Source: Acridotheres tristis (taxonomy: Eukaryota; Chordata; Aves; Passeriformes; Sturnidae). Taken from it: 64,000 nt of DNA. The stretch spans positions 4,783,976 to 4,847,975 of the forward strand of contig CM072889.1 of NCBI GenBank assembly GCA_037013685.1, in the 5' to 3' direction. Positions within the stretch are counted from its first letter, which is position 1. Every line of letters begins with the position of its first letter. Below, piece after piece: positions 49,001 to 62,000 of the stretch. The translations under genes and the position numbers were made by a program. Under the pieces are notes generated by a model. The model saw nothing but the letters and a program-made list of their open reading frames with translations. It was not told where the DNA came from and did not search any database.

Positions 49001-52000
49001 AAAAACTGCACAACTTTTAAGAACAAATATATTTAAGCATCCTGCTAGAAAGATGCTGCCTATGAAGCATCTTCAAATAAAGTGCAGAGATCATCTTACT
49101 TAAGTGTAAATGGATAATTAGAAAATATGGAGACTGAACTGACTTCAATACTGAAGTATCAGTATGGGACAGACAACTCCATCTGCACTTCTTCAGGCAC
49201 CTCAATCTAGCTTTGAAAGTATTTGCATTGTGTTTTATTTTTAATCAAGTACAAAGTCTTTAAGCCATCAAACCTTAAGAACAATTGTGTACTGTTTCCT
49301 TGTTTTTTGACAGTGACTAAGTGTGAAGAAAATAAAGGAGTGGGGGAAAAAAAGCTTAAAAAAAAACCAAAAAAAACCCAAAAAACCCAAAAAACCCCAA
49401 ACATATCACTCTGCAAGTTGAGGAGCTTCCAATTATTTCTTTCCCAAAGCAGCTGTCTGTGCCTTTCCCAGTACTATGCAGTGATAAGTAAATTGAATGA
49501 ACTGCTGTACTGTGACATCTGCTATGCTTACTGCCTCTTGCAGCCTGGAAATAAACACGTGTTAGAAACAGCAGCTTACCTGACCTTGGTTTGAGACCAA
49601 ATGGACCATGAGTGTTACTATCTGTCCTTTCATAATCCTGTTAAAAGAGATGAAGTCAGTTTTCTTCCACTCATTAAAAGAAGTAACTTTTGTTCCCATC
49701 AAGATACTGTTTAAATTATTCTTGCCTAAGTAGAGTCCTTCTGCTTAACTGTAAAAGTCTTTTGAAGAGGACAATATAAAATGAATTGAATTAATGTAAC
49801 CTTACCACATACAGATAAAACTCACAATGAGAAAGAAAACAGCACTAGATTATCTAAAATCTATTGCAAAATATTTCAAACTACTCCAAACCATTCTGTG
49901 AACAGAGTTTAAGCCAGCTGTAAGGAGATGCAAATATTCTCCTAATGTTTAGCATCAAAATATTTCTTAAGAAATATCTACTTCCAACTGTGAAGACCAG
50001 GTTTTTCTCATTTTGTCATATGAAAAGAGAAATGCACTCAATATCTTGCTATGTACATGAGATACCCTTGTATACCTTGATTCCAGTATATTCTGGGACA
50101 TGTTTTAATTATGCTCTCTCAGGCTCCTTACTGACACGAGGTGGCAATGTTAGTGACATTTGCTTTATTTTGTGTGAAGCAGTGCAGTGCTCTCATAGTG
50201 AGACTCCATGCACAGCCACCCCTGAAGGAAGCTGGAAGGCTGCACCAAAAAGGTGACACCTGGGACTAAGAAGGAAGAAACTCCTTGATAAGTTTGGGTT
50301 CCTTGAGAACCTTTGGGTTCCTGGTAGCATATGAAGTTCTAAACCATAAACTTCAAATCCCCTCTGTGACTATGTGCCCTGAAGAACAATCCTCCTCAAG
50401 GAAGGCCTATTAAATATGGCAAATCTGATTTTTGTTTCGTTAGTATTTTCATCAGGAAAGACAATGGAGACAAAGCAATGCATCTTTCCTCACCAGGCAA
50501 AAAGAAGAACTCTAGGGGAGATCAGAATCGCAAAGGTAAAACAAGTGGTAACAATCCGTCTCTAGTTTCTATCTCTTTTTGAATTTTTATGATAATGAAA
50601 TACTTCTAATTGCAATTTCAAAGGAAACTAACAGCTTTGTACCTGCATGAAAACCTAGTGACAGTAATGAACACAAAGACATGTTTGTTGAATGCTTGTA
50701 CCTCAGACAACACAGGAGACTGTGGGAACACATTAGTATTATCACTGTCTTGCTAAAAAGAAATCAAAGAGATGAAATTATAAAAATGAAAATGATGATT
50801 TAACAAGAAACATGAAATTATGAAGTATACGAGACATGTAACATTTCTCAAGTATGCTACAAACTGGCAGCACCTAAATTTAAAAATATGTAAGGCAAGG
50901 AACCACTGTCGGCTGTTTACATCAAATATTAGTTTTACATCACCTCTGCTTGATAAGTGAATTAATTTTGCTATTACCAAAGCAAGCAAATGTCCTACTG
51001 CTCCTCAGCAGGCAATCATGATAAATTTTTTTCAAATGAAGGAGTATAATATTTATTTCTGTTATGGCTTTGGAATGCAAAGTTAATTTGTTCAAAAACG
51101 ACAAGAGAATAAATTTATTTTTTAATATTTCACACAATTACTACATCTCACCTCATCATTTTCATTTCCACTTGAACTCTTTCTGGAAGACTTATACTGC
51201 AAAACACACACAATTATTACTTTAAAATGAAATCATGTTTTCATGTGAACTAAAAGGCTTGCTTTCACTCAGATGATACTTATTACTGATAAAGCTGCTG
51301 AGAAAAAAAGCCATGTTACAGAAACAAAGGAGCAAAAAAGAAACAAACCAGAAAAGAACATGACATTTCTAGGTGAGACAAGACCTTCGTTAGTTGAAGA
51401 GATAAGTGCATTTTAAAACTAAACGCTTTTATAATGTGAATTCTGTGACAGCTGATCCAAGTAAAAAGATCTTAACGGCTAACATGAAACATTATTTCTT
51501 AGAAAAAATTATGCAACCTGTGAAAGCTACTTTTGTAATACGTTTTATGTGACCAAGATTGCTAACACTTCAAGAGACTGACTTGACATTGTAAAAAATT
51601 AAATTAACAAAGATTAAGGTTGCCTTTAAAACTTCAAAGGCTGATCACACCCTTTTAGGTATTTAAGAAATGCTTTTCCCAAAGGTCTGTCTGATCTGTT
51701 GTTTATTGCCTTCACCATTGTCCCACTTTCCTGATTATGCTAAACTGGAGGAAACTGAGGAATTGAAGGAAAAAATTTACAAAAGTGGTATTTAAAAAAT
51801 AAATGTATTTCATTGTCTACTGATCAAGTGTACTAAAAAGTAGGAAAAGCTCCATGCAGATTGAATTAAAAAGATCATCACTACAAAAGTCGAAGTTTGT
51901 GGGGACTGTGTGGCCAGGCTACTCCTCCTTACCTAGGCAGGCTAAGTAAGAAACAACTATATTGCCACTGGTTTCTCACAACACCAATACTGATTTTTTT

Positions 52001-52969
52001 TCCCCAGTTTGCCATGGCAGACAGGCTCTGTTTCAGTGGTTTACTGCCTTGGTTTTGCAAATGAAACTATGAAACTGTGTGTTTTGTTACTGGTACAGGC
52101 TGTTTAATTCACTCAGGAGATCCATCTAGAGCTGTATGTAATGTCATTTCAGCCATCTGCTTCCATCACAGAGCTCTCAATGACTGGTACGTTATGAGGA
52201 ACCACTTCTGTATAGGTGGCACAGCTCTTTAACCAGGCAAACAAGTGAATTCTCTTTTCTTAGAAGTTTCTATCTTTCTCCTCCAATGCTACAGCAAAAA
52301 ATTAATTTCAGGATGAAAACCCTGGAAAGAGGATACAACTCCATAATATCTTTGGGGAAAAAAAGAGGCTTCTGTAATCACAATATATCTGAACTGTATG
52401 GCATGCTCTGCTCTCCCAAGAATTTAATTTCTTTGAAGTTCCCTGGCATTTCACAAAGATGTTTGATGGCAAAGACCCAAGAAAATAATTTCATAATTTA
52501 CAAATTTAATTTTAATTCAACCTAGCACTGCTCAGAATTCTCCTATTTCTCTACATAGCCCAAAACAAGTATTACCCAATGCTGCCAGAACTTCCCCTCT
52601 GTTCTGCAGAAAGCAGACACTGGCACCTGCTGACTGAGGGTGCACACTACAGCAGCAAAGGAACAGAGGGAAAATTTTCCTTCTGAAATGCAAACTAATG
52701 ACAGGAGACCCAAAAGGCATAAATCATTCCTAGAACCATGCTGCAAAAAAAAAAAAAAAAGGCAGTGTATATTTTCTTTGCACTAAAAATAAGTAAATAA
52801 ACAGCTAAATAAAAAATCCTCCAAATAGATGGTGAAGGACTAATGACAAGAACAGTTTTTGGTTCTGCCAGAAAACAACAATAAATTACTTAATTTTATT
52901 TAAAGGATAAACAAAATCTTTGATTAATTTTTTTCCTCTTGATTTTCCTGTACTCTCAAATTATCCTAA

Positions 52970-53024
<55 letters not shown>

Positions 53025-56000
53025 GAGTAAAATAAAAAATTATATGTTACATGCAAATTTAAAAGCGTCACAACCTTTGAGGATTTACCTTTACTTAGTT
53101 TTATAGTTTCTTCTACTCTTATTGAAAAAAAAAGTGTCACCCACCCTCACTCCCCCCATTACCTTGAAATACTCTTTTCTAATTTGTTTACTTCTTCTTC
53201 TTTCTTCATTCTGCCAGATTACTGGCGGTGTTTCTGGCCAATGCTGCTCATCCACTGAATCCTTCTGGTTTTCCAGTGGCTATAACAGTCAGAAATACTT
53301 CTATGTAAAATGTAAATATACCTCTTGTGTATTAGCATAAATTATTAGGAACTACAATTGTTAGTTGCTTGCCTGCCTCAATCTGGCTTTATGACCTGAA
53401 AGTTTAACAGTCTTAATGGTGATTCTGATAGAAACCACTTATTTCTTTTCAAATTCTAAAATATATTTCACAGAAGAAAAAGAATCTATGAAATAATTAT
53501 TCAGAAAATAATACTTTTCAGCATTGAGACTAATTTTTTAGGTAGATTAGGAAACCACCAGAGGCTGCCAGAAATACTCCAGTTTCAAGTGTGGTTAGCC
53601 ACTAGTACATCTAATTTCTCACTGTGAATACTCATCACACAGAGAAAGGATGGCTACGACAAGACAGTTTGAGTATTTGTTGGTTGTTCCTATCTAAAAG
53701 ATTATACACTACAACAAGCTGGAAGAGAAATCTCTCTTTCAAAGTACTGTATTATGCTACACACACTGAGGAGACAGCTAAAGTAGATTGATTCTTAAAT
53801 AATACTAAATATATATGACTGTCTACTTTATGAAAACTGAAAGTAGACAATCTGAATGGACTGTTTCCTAAGGGTACCACAATATTTTTGTTTCTTCTTA
53901 GAAGAATATGAGGGCATTTAAAGCAATTGCAGATAACTAATAGATTAAAGTAATAAGGTACTCTCTACAGTTTAGCTGTAATTTTGTCATATCATACAAG
54001 CTTTTCATTGAGGTGTGGGAAATGAAAGGTCTACATATGTCAACCCATCTAGAAGTTGCAGCTAAAAACCAAACTGAACACTATAGTATATTATGATATA
54101 TATAATTGAAATTATATATATTATATAATATATAATAATAATATTATATTCTTATTCCATGTAAATACTTTTATATGGAAAGATATACTAAAGATATACT
54201 ATATAGGTAAAATTTATGCCTCATTCGTTTCAAGACCTTAAAGCTGGTACCACTTGCTTTTAAAACAAAAGGCCTCCATTACAAACAAGTCAAATGGAGG
54301 CATAAGATCTCCAAAGGGTTTATATTTTCCACCACAATTAAGACACCTTCAGGAACTATGTATATAAGCAACCACACAAATGCATAAAAGTTTTCTGCCC
54401 TAGAGACAAAATCAAGGAAACAATAACAAAACCACTCAAATATGATGCCACCACATTTGCATTTGAGTATTTACCTGCCAGCTGTATGGGGACACTGCGG
54501 AATTCACTTCATTTGTTGAGACACTAAAAAGATGAAAGGCATTATGAAGCACACTACTTTTTTTGTGTACTTTAAAAGCAAGTTGCTTGAAAATATCAAA
54601 AAAAGTGAACCCTTAAAAAGTGGCTTTTCCACAGCACTACAGTATTTTTTGGCCACCTGCATAAGATGTCACAATGTGGCTTAAAAGTATGACCACAACT
54701 AAAATCTGAAATCATATTTCACTCTCCTTTAACATAACTTGACAATAGGTCTTCCACACTACAGTACTTTATTCAGATAAAGCTTCTTTCAAATTTTTTA
54801 GTTTGTTTTAGTTTTAAGTCTCAGAACTGCCTGTTTCATTAACAAAAAAGAAAAAGGCAGATTTAATTCTTCCTGGATCACCCTATAAGGTGATCACATA
54901 GGTGTACAATTGAATAGGTGGCAGCAACTCATAAAGAACCTGGAATGTTCCAAATAACAGCTGCAGCATGAGTCACTCAATCACAGGACACATGTGCAGC
55001 CAGCTCTGCAAAACCACAGGTACCACTGAGAGGGGAGACAGCCAAAATATGATGAAGGAGCTGTCCTAGGTCAAGATCTGCCCTGAAGTGTAGCTGAACT
55101 GCAGAGATCCCTTCCCACCCCACTGCTATCCAACTCTACCAGCAGTTATAGCTTCTTTCTCCCCAAACTGGGGTCTGGACATTATCCAATTCCCAAAAGA
55201 CAAGGCTTTGGGTATTTTTGATCATTGATGGTTTCTGGCTTTTTTTTTTTTCCTTTGTTTTTTGTGTGGGTGTTGTGCTTCCTTCTGTTTTTTAATTCAA
55301 AGAAAAAGCCTAAGAACAGCTCCCGCAGAGAGTGGATTCCTCAGTAACACACCCTCCACAAACAATAAAGGTGTTGTAGGCTGAACTCCCAGCAATGCTT
55401 TTCCAACAGCTCTTAAGAGCACAAAAGGACTGTCAAGGAGGAAAAATTAGATGTCTAAGCACAGCTCCAGTGCCACCTTGTGTAACACAGGATAAGACAT
55501 CTGCCCAGCACCACCACCTATGGGAGGGGGTACAACCTTCCACACTGGAATTAGAGGTCTGAAACATTGATGAATTGTTGCCATAATGAGACCTACAAAT
55601 TTTTTCTGGATGACATCAACTTTCCTAAATGCTCAGAAGAACAGATTTTCTTTTTAAAGAAAGAAAGAAGCTCAAGAATAGATTACTCTTGTCGCTTGAA
55701 TTTCATCATGAGCCAAAAGCATTATAACAGAAGATGGCAGTCACAAACGAACAAAAATGTAACTAATAAAAGATTGAAAGCTGTGATACATTTAAGTATA
55801 TCAATACCATTTTTCAGATTCCATTGGTTGCTTTGGCCTGTTCCTTGTGTTTACTGAAACTGAATGATTAAGAAGCCTAGGAAAAAAAAAAAAGTACTTA
55901 AAACAATTTTCTTAGAATGTTACTTTCACTGCATCACATTTCCTGTAAATAAAAAAAAAGTTTTGTTAAGTGACATCTTCCATAATACTAAAATGTGTGT

Positions 56001-59000
56001 GTGCATATATGAAATCCAAGCCCATTCCTGCTTCCATTTGAATTAAGAGTATAATTTCCAATTCTTCAAGTATTCCAAGTTCTGTATTTTAAAGTACAAA
56101 ACTTGATGATAATTCAAACCAAAATGAAGTCTCCTCTTACTTTTCTGCCTAAATAGACACCATTTCAACTGATCTCACATTGTTGTAAAGTCATGCTGCT
56201 CTCAACACAAAAGGCTCCACTTTTCACTAAAATTAGAAGATGAAAGACAGTCAGCCTAAAGCAGACCAGAATGTATACAGAGAGACTGAGAAGGTGACTG
56301 AGAAAGAAACACCACAAGTGCAAAGGAAATGCAGGTAAAAAGGTGAGGTGGAAAATTGAGAAACACAAGCTAAGAATTAAATGAAAAATTTAATGGAGAA
56401 TTTAATGGAAATTCCGTTTTTATAAAGGGTAAACAGCCAAAATAGCCTAACTTACAGAGATTCAGAAAGACGTTTTCATCTGGAACAAATGCACACCACA
56501 TGTGTGTGCACAGGCAGATGATACAAGCTATTATGGATGTTTTAAGTGTTAAAAATAAAAAACTATCAGTAACACTTAAAACTGAATGTTTTCAAGTAAG
56601 CACCACCTTGAACTTAAGTGACAAATTCTGAACTCTTGAAGGTAGCAATATTATACTTTAACACTGACTTCATGTGCAGAAGTGTGATGGAATTGTATTT
56701 ACACAGAATTGTATCGAGAACTAGAATGTACTATGAATCAAAATACAACCAACTATTCAGTGGAAGACAGTAAAACAGTAGGCCCCTTTTTGTATTCTTT
56801 TACCCATTATGTAGTGCAGCACAGTTATTAACTTTAAATGATTGATGATTTTTCAATCAAACTTCTCTGATTACTGTGGTAACTTTGAGCTCAGTAATCT
56901 CATTTGCAGTGTAAACCTCTCATTGTGTGACCCCCAGTTTAATGGGGTTATGAGAAGTTAAGCCTGTAAACCTGTAAATGTCCATAAAAGTTAAAGCCTG
57001 TAAAAGTAGAGCCTGCAAATGCCTGCTACACTCAGTCTATAGCATCTGCTTCCTATATTTTTTGTTCAGAAACTAAGTTCTGAGGGTGCATTCCAGAATT
57101 AATTTATACTACAGCCTGAAAAGTGTAGGCAAAAAAATATTCAGAGCATGAGTTATCGATCCAGAATATAAACATGCTATTTTAAAGTCATTGCATTTGA
57201 CAGAGAACCCCTATTTAAACTAGCTTTGTCTTCAACTAAAAGCAATGAGAAATTCAGTGAGACTTGATATCAAGCAACAATTACAAGTAAAAAAAATTAG
57301 ACTCAGTTTGATGAAACACTTGCACCAAAACTGACATCGTAGTATAAATGAAATGACTGTATATAATACAGGCTATTCTTTTTTTATACTCTTATATGAA
57401 ATAAAAGGAAAAACTATTCAAGCTAATTCTAACATATATACATACATTTTTCAGATACTGTTCACCATTTTTGTGCAACACGTATATAATTAATGACTGA
57501 GGTTATAATGAACTAAAATTATTTAAACAAAGTATCTTTTTATACTTTCTAAAACAAAACCAGTAATTCTTGAAAGTTCCTGTTTAAAAAACTGAAAAAT
57601 ATTGATGGGGAAGTAACAGCAATTTCAGTATCTGACGTGTTGCACCCACAGTTAAAGAAATCTTGATTTCCTGTGGAATAATGAACTTGAAAGCATTTAA
57701 CTAAAGAAAATAGTGAAGAAAATTAATCTGAATTTACTAAATTGCAGACAATTGCCAAAATAATTTGTTCAGATGGAAGGGGGTCGGGGGAATCACTGCA
57801 GGTATGTTAATTACTGTCTTCCAGGAAATACAATGCAAAGCAATGTAACATGAAAGTAGAAGTAGTTCAAGCTCAGAAGTTACACTCAAGTGTGGTGGTT
57901 ATGATCCAACAATTTCAGCAACTGTTGCCATTTATCCGATCACTCATTAAGTCAAAACCTTTTATGGTACAGGACAATTATTGGGCCAAATACCGATGAT
58001 CTGCCTGATTTGCGAACTAAGAACTTGCATAGGACACCTGTGCTAGAACTGCAATTAATTTCCCACCTATGATTCCTACAGATCACACCAATTGTGTTGT
58101 TACAGAGGTGGCACACAAACTAATCCTCTGAAAGGGTTCTAAAACTCACACAATTTTAAAAATCTACATTACTCAATATCACATGTTTATATATTCTACT
58201 TCTCTGTTATGCAAGCACGCCATCTAATCGAGTAGTGGTTTTGGTTTTCTAATTTGAGATTTTTTTGGTTAACGTACTAATTATGTTTTAGGTTTGGCGT
58301 TGGCTAAATTTTTTTTTTTTTTATGCGTGCTTCACAAAATCACAAACCTTAATTAATACAATAATGTGCAAAATCAAACATTAATTAGTCCTTATTAGGT
58401 CCAAAAGAGGCTGCCCAGGTTTTAATAAAAAACTATTTTTAAAAATTTATAAAAACTACTACAACTATAAAGTGCTTGACCAGATGAGAGAAAACGGCAG
58501 TGACAAAACCAACAATGATACTGGAAAATATTTTCTCAAGTTTCAGGATTTAAAGAGTGGAATCTCTTCTCAGCCACTTTCAGATTTTGTGCAAACATAG
58601 CAATGATTAATGGACACAAATGAAGTGAACAATGGCAGTGCTATTTTAAGGCTTGCTATCTTCAAGTTTAGACAAGCAAGGACTACCTTGAATCTCTAAA
58701 ATGTAAAAAGATACTAGAAATCTTCTGCAGTGAGACAAAGATGATTTATTTTCAACTCGTTCCAGAGCAGTCCACTGACTTCATATCTGGCTCTGCTTAG
58801 TGACTGAAGCTCTGCTCTTCTGGATTAGACAGGTCTAGGAAATCACTGCTGCCAGGTAAGAACCCAGACTTAATTTTGATGCAAATTCAAACAGGCTCAT
58901 TTGGAACCAATGAAAATTATTTTTATTATTTAAACTACCCTACTGTCTTTTGAAAAAGACAAGGAGTGTCCAGACTAAGATACAGAGCTTCAATTTATAA

Positions 59001-62000
59001 GGCAACAAGGTCTGAAATCACTTCATTCAATACCTACATGTTTTGAGTATAGTCTACACCATACTCCAATTTTATGTTACTGGTGAGGTTTGCATATTAC
59101 AAATACTTCCACCACGGGTCAAATGCAAAACAAATTATCTCTGGTCATGCTAACTTGAAAATGATCACTTTAAAACCAAAGTATCAAATAAACAACACAA
59201 AAACACCAAACAAACAAAACCCCAAAAAACTACAAGCACCACTTTGCCTGAGGTACTATATCTGAAAAATAAAAGCTTTGAGGTTTGGAATCAAAAGTAT
59301 TCTTTGGAGAATTGCCTAATTAAGTACTAATATTTCATGCTAAAGAACATGTTGCAAACTGTTTTTTGATAACAAAACATCTTAGGCTAACTCAGTCAAT
59401 CCCTTTAACTCTGTTTTTGCTCAAGAAATGGCCAAAAGCATTTCTGTTGTCCACATTTTAACTCTTTATACCTTGATGCACGTCCTGCCGCCCTGGTCCT
59501 CTGGAAGAGCTTTTCACTGAATGAAGTTCTATAGTTTAGTGGCCTCCGTCTGTATTCACATTTCATGCACACCAAAGCCAAAGACGAAAGGAGGAAGCAG
59601 GATAGGTTGATGGGAGAGGACAGGGAAGTCATTAGCATAGCAAGCAAAAGGAAAGGAAACTGCATAATATTACAAAAACATACACTGAACAAACAGAAAC
59701 GTGATTAGTAAGGAATTATTTTGTGATGCTTAACTCCCCTGAAGATTCTGTTCAGTGATTGACCATATTTTCCACAAATAAGCATAGAAATATTTTCACT
59801 AAATACTAAATAATATTTTTATTGCTGGTTAAAAAACCTTATGGATTCAAAATCAGGGCTAAATTTTCTATTAGAGGAGATTTTGAGCTCATGTACCTAA
59901 AGATACATAAGCAAACTTTAAAATATAAATGCTAAAGTAAGAAGTCAAACTTAAGAACAATTAAGGTTGTACATCTGCATAATTCGAGACAAAGCAGAAC
60001 AATTAGCAAGACCATTGCATGAGGGCACAACAACATATGACAGGTAAAATTCAAGCTGCAGTACTTCAGAAGAGGAGTGGCTTGGCATTTCACATTATTA
60101 GAAAATCGGGAAATACATAATCAAACATGAGCCTCATGCAACATAAGTAACCATCATAAAAAAACCTAATATAAGAAAAACACCCTCACTCTCTCTTCCT
60201 TAACAGGAGAAAATTATGCATTCTGAGAATACATTATGCATACTGAGAATACACTAGCATTAAGATTTCATTCTTACTTTTCCCCTCCCTGTGAACAACA
60301 ACCAATTCTTGAATGCAAGGCTTGGATTTCTAAGCAAAACCTCTTATCTTTCACATATGCACGCTACTGTTACTGTATTTACCTAATATAAAATGCTGGT
60401 GAGTTTTTAAGACCCTGCAATTCATAGTACTGGGACCTCAGTTTCTTTGAGGGCTTCATGACTATTTCAACCATGTTAAAAACAAAGCAGCAGAGTCTCA
60501 TAATTACACCGAAATTTGAAAGAAAATAATATTCAAGTTGGTATGAATTTACATCCAGTACTGTGGGATACTGAATGAGTGTTATGAACTATTTTAGTTA
60601 ATGAACTACTATTAAATACAACTTTCACCTCTCAGAGGAGCTTACTCTCCAAGTACCACACATCATTTGTCTGCTTGGTAAAGGAACTGTTCCTATGCCA
60701 GCCTGGCCACTTCCACATGACTTCAGCTGTTCCTTCCTGTTACTCATTTTACACAGTTGCTAACTTGTTCTATTACATTCCTTTAATCTGGCTCCTTTCA
60801 TGGCTCCTTTTCAAGAATTGTTCCGTTGAGATCCCCGCAATAAAGCGGAGAAAGGCAGGTAGTTGAAATTATTTATTTTTATACATAGGTATTGTCATTT
60901 GACAGGATAATGTTCAAACAAATTTCCCTTTCAGTCCACAGGATATCAACTGAAGGAAGTACCACCTGAATTAGCTTGTATTGGAATAAAAATAACCAGT
61001 CACAAACAAACTGTAGGGAGGCTGTGTAATTCAGACAAGAAACACAGAATAGGTATCTTAGCAGAGTCTGTCACTTCACTCTTTAGGAGCAGGACAAAAC
61101 TGTTCTCAAAACAAGGCGTCAAAAGCTTTTGGGTATAAGAGAAGTTAAAGAATAAATTAATTGTAACAGGAGTTATTTTAACTAATATTGTTATTACCTG
61201 TGTTTTTGTTCCTGCTGCAATAACTGAGCTGCTATTTTTCTCAAGTCAGTCACTTCTTTGAGTTCATCATCATCTTCAGCCAGCAGTTCTTTGTGAAGTC
61301 TGAAAAATTAAATATCAGTGACCTGCCTGACTTCAGTGAAGCAAGACTCAGAAATGGCTCATTATGGCAATAACTAAGCAGTGCATCCTGTAAGCTTATC
61401 TCTGTCAAAGAGGAACACTCTGTTCAATATGAGAATTCTTTCTTCCAGATGCAAGGAGCTTAAAAAAACCCCACCATCATCCCTTCCACTATGTAAAATC
61501 TAATCAAAAAAGGCGAAGATTTACCTTTTTTCATCTCCCCAGTCCTCATTTTGTTCTATTTTCTGGGATTTCTGAGGATGTTTTCCCCGTTCCTTCAACA
61601 AAGTGGAAAAAAAAAAATTCGAATGGAATTAAGGGGGGAAGAAAAAAAAAAAAAAATCATCAAGGCTACTGAACAGTTCTTCTTTTGTCAGTCTCCAGTA
61701 CCTTGACATGGGAGAGCAGGGGGCCAATCTGTGCATCTCCCTGCTCAGGAAGAGCTCCCTCCCCTGTGTTGAGATCAATGTAGTCAAATGCCTCCTGGTC
61801 TAGGGAAGATTCATGAAGAATAGGAAAGTTATTAAAACGGTTCTCTTGACCATATGTTATTCCTGAGAGAAATAAGTACTTATGAAAAATGTCAAATAAA
61901 GATAAAACATAGAAATTATGTCTTTTTGAGAAATAATTTTTCCCCTTTTCTCAAGCCTTTTCTGCTTGTAGTTATAACATTGTTTTCTGAACTGATGAAA

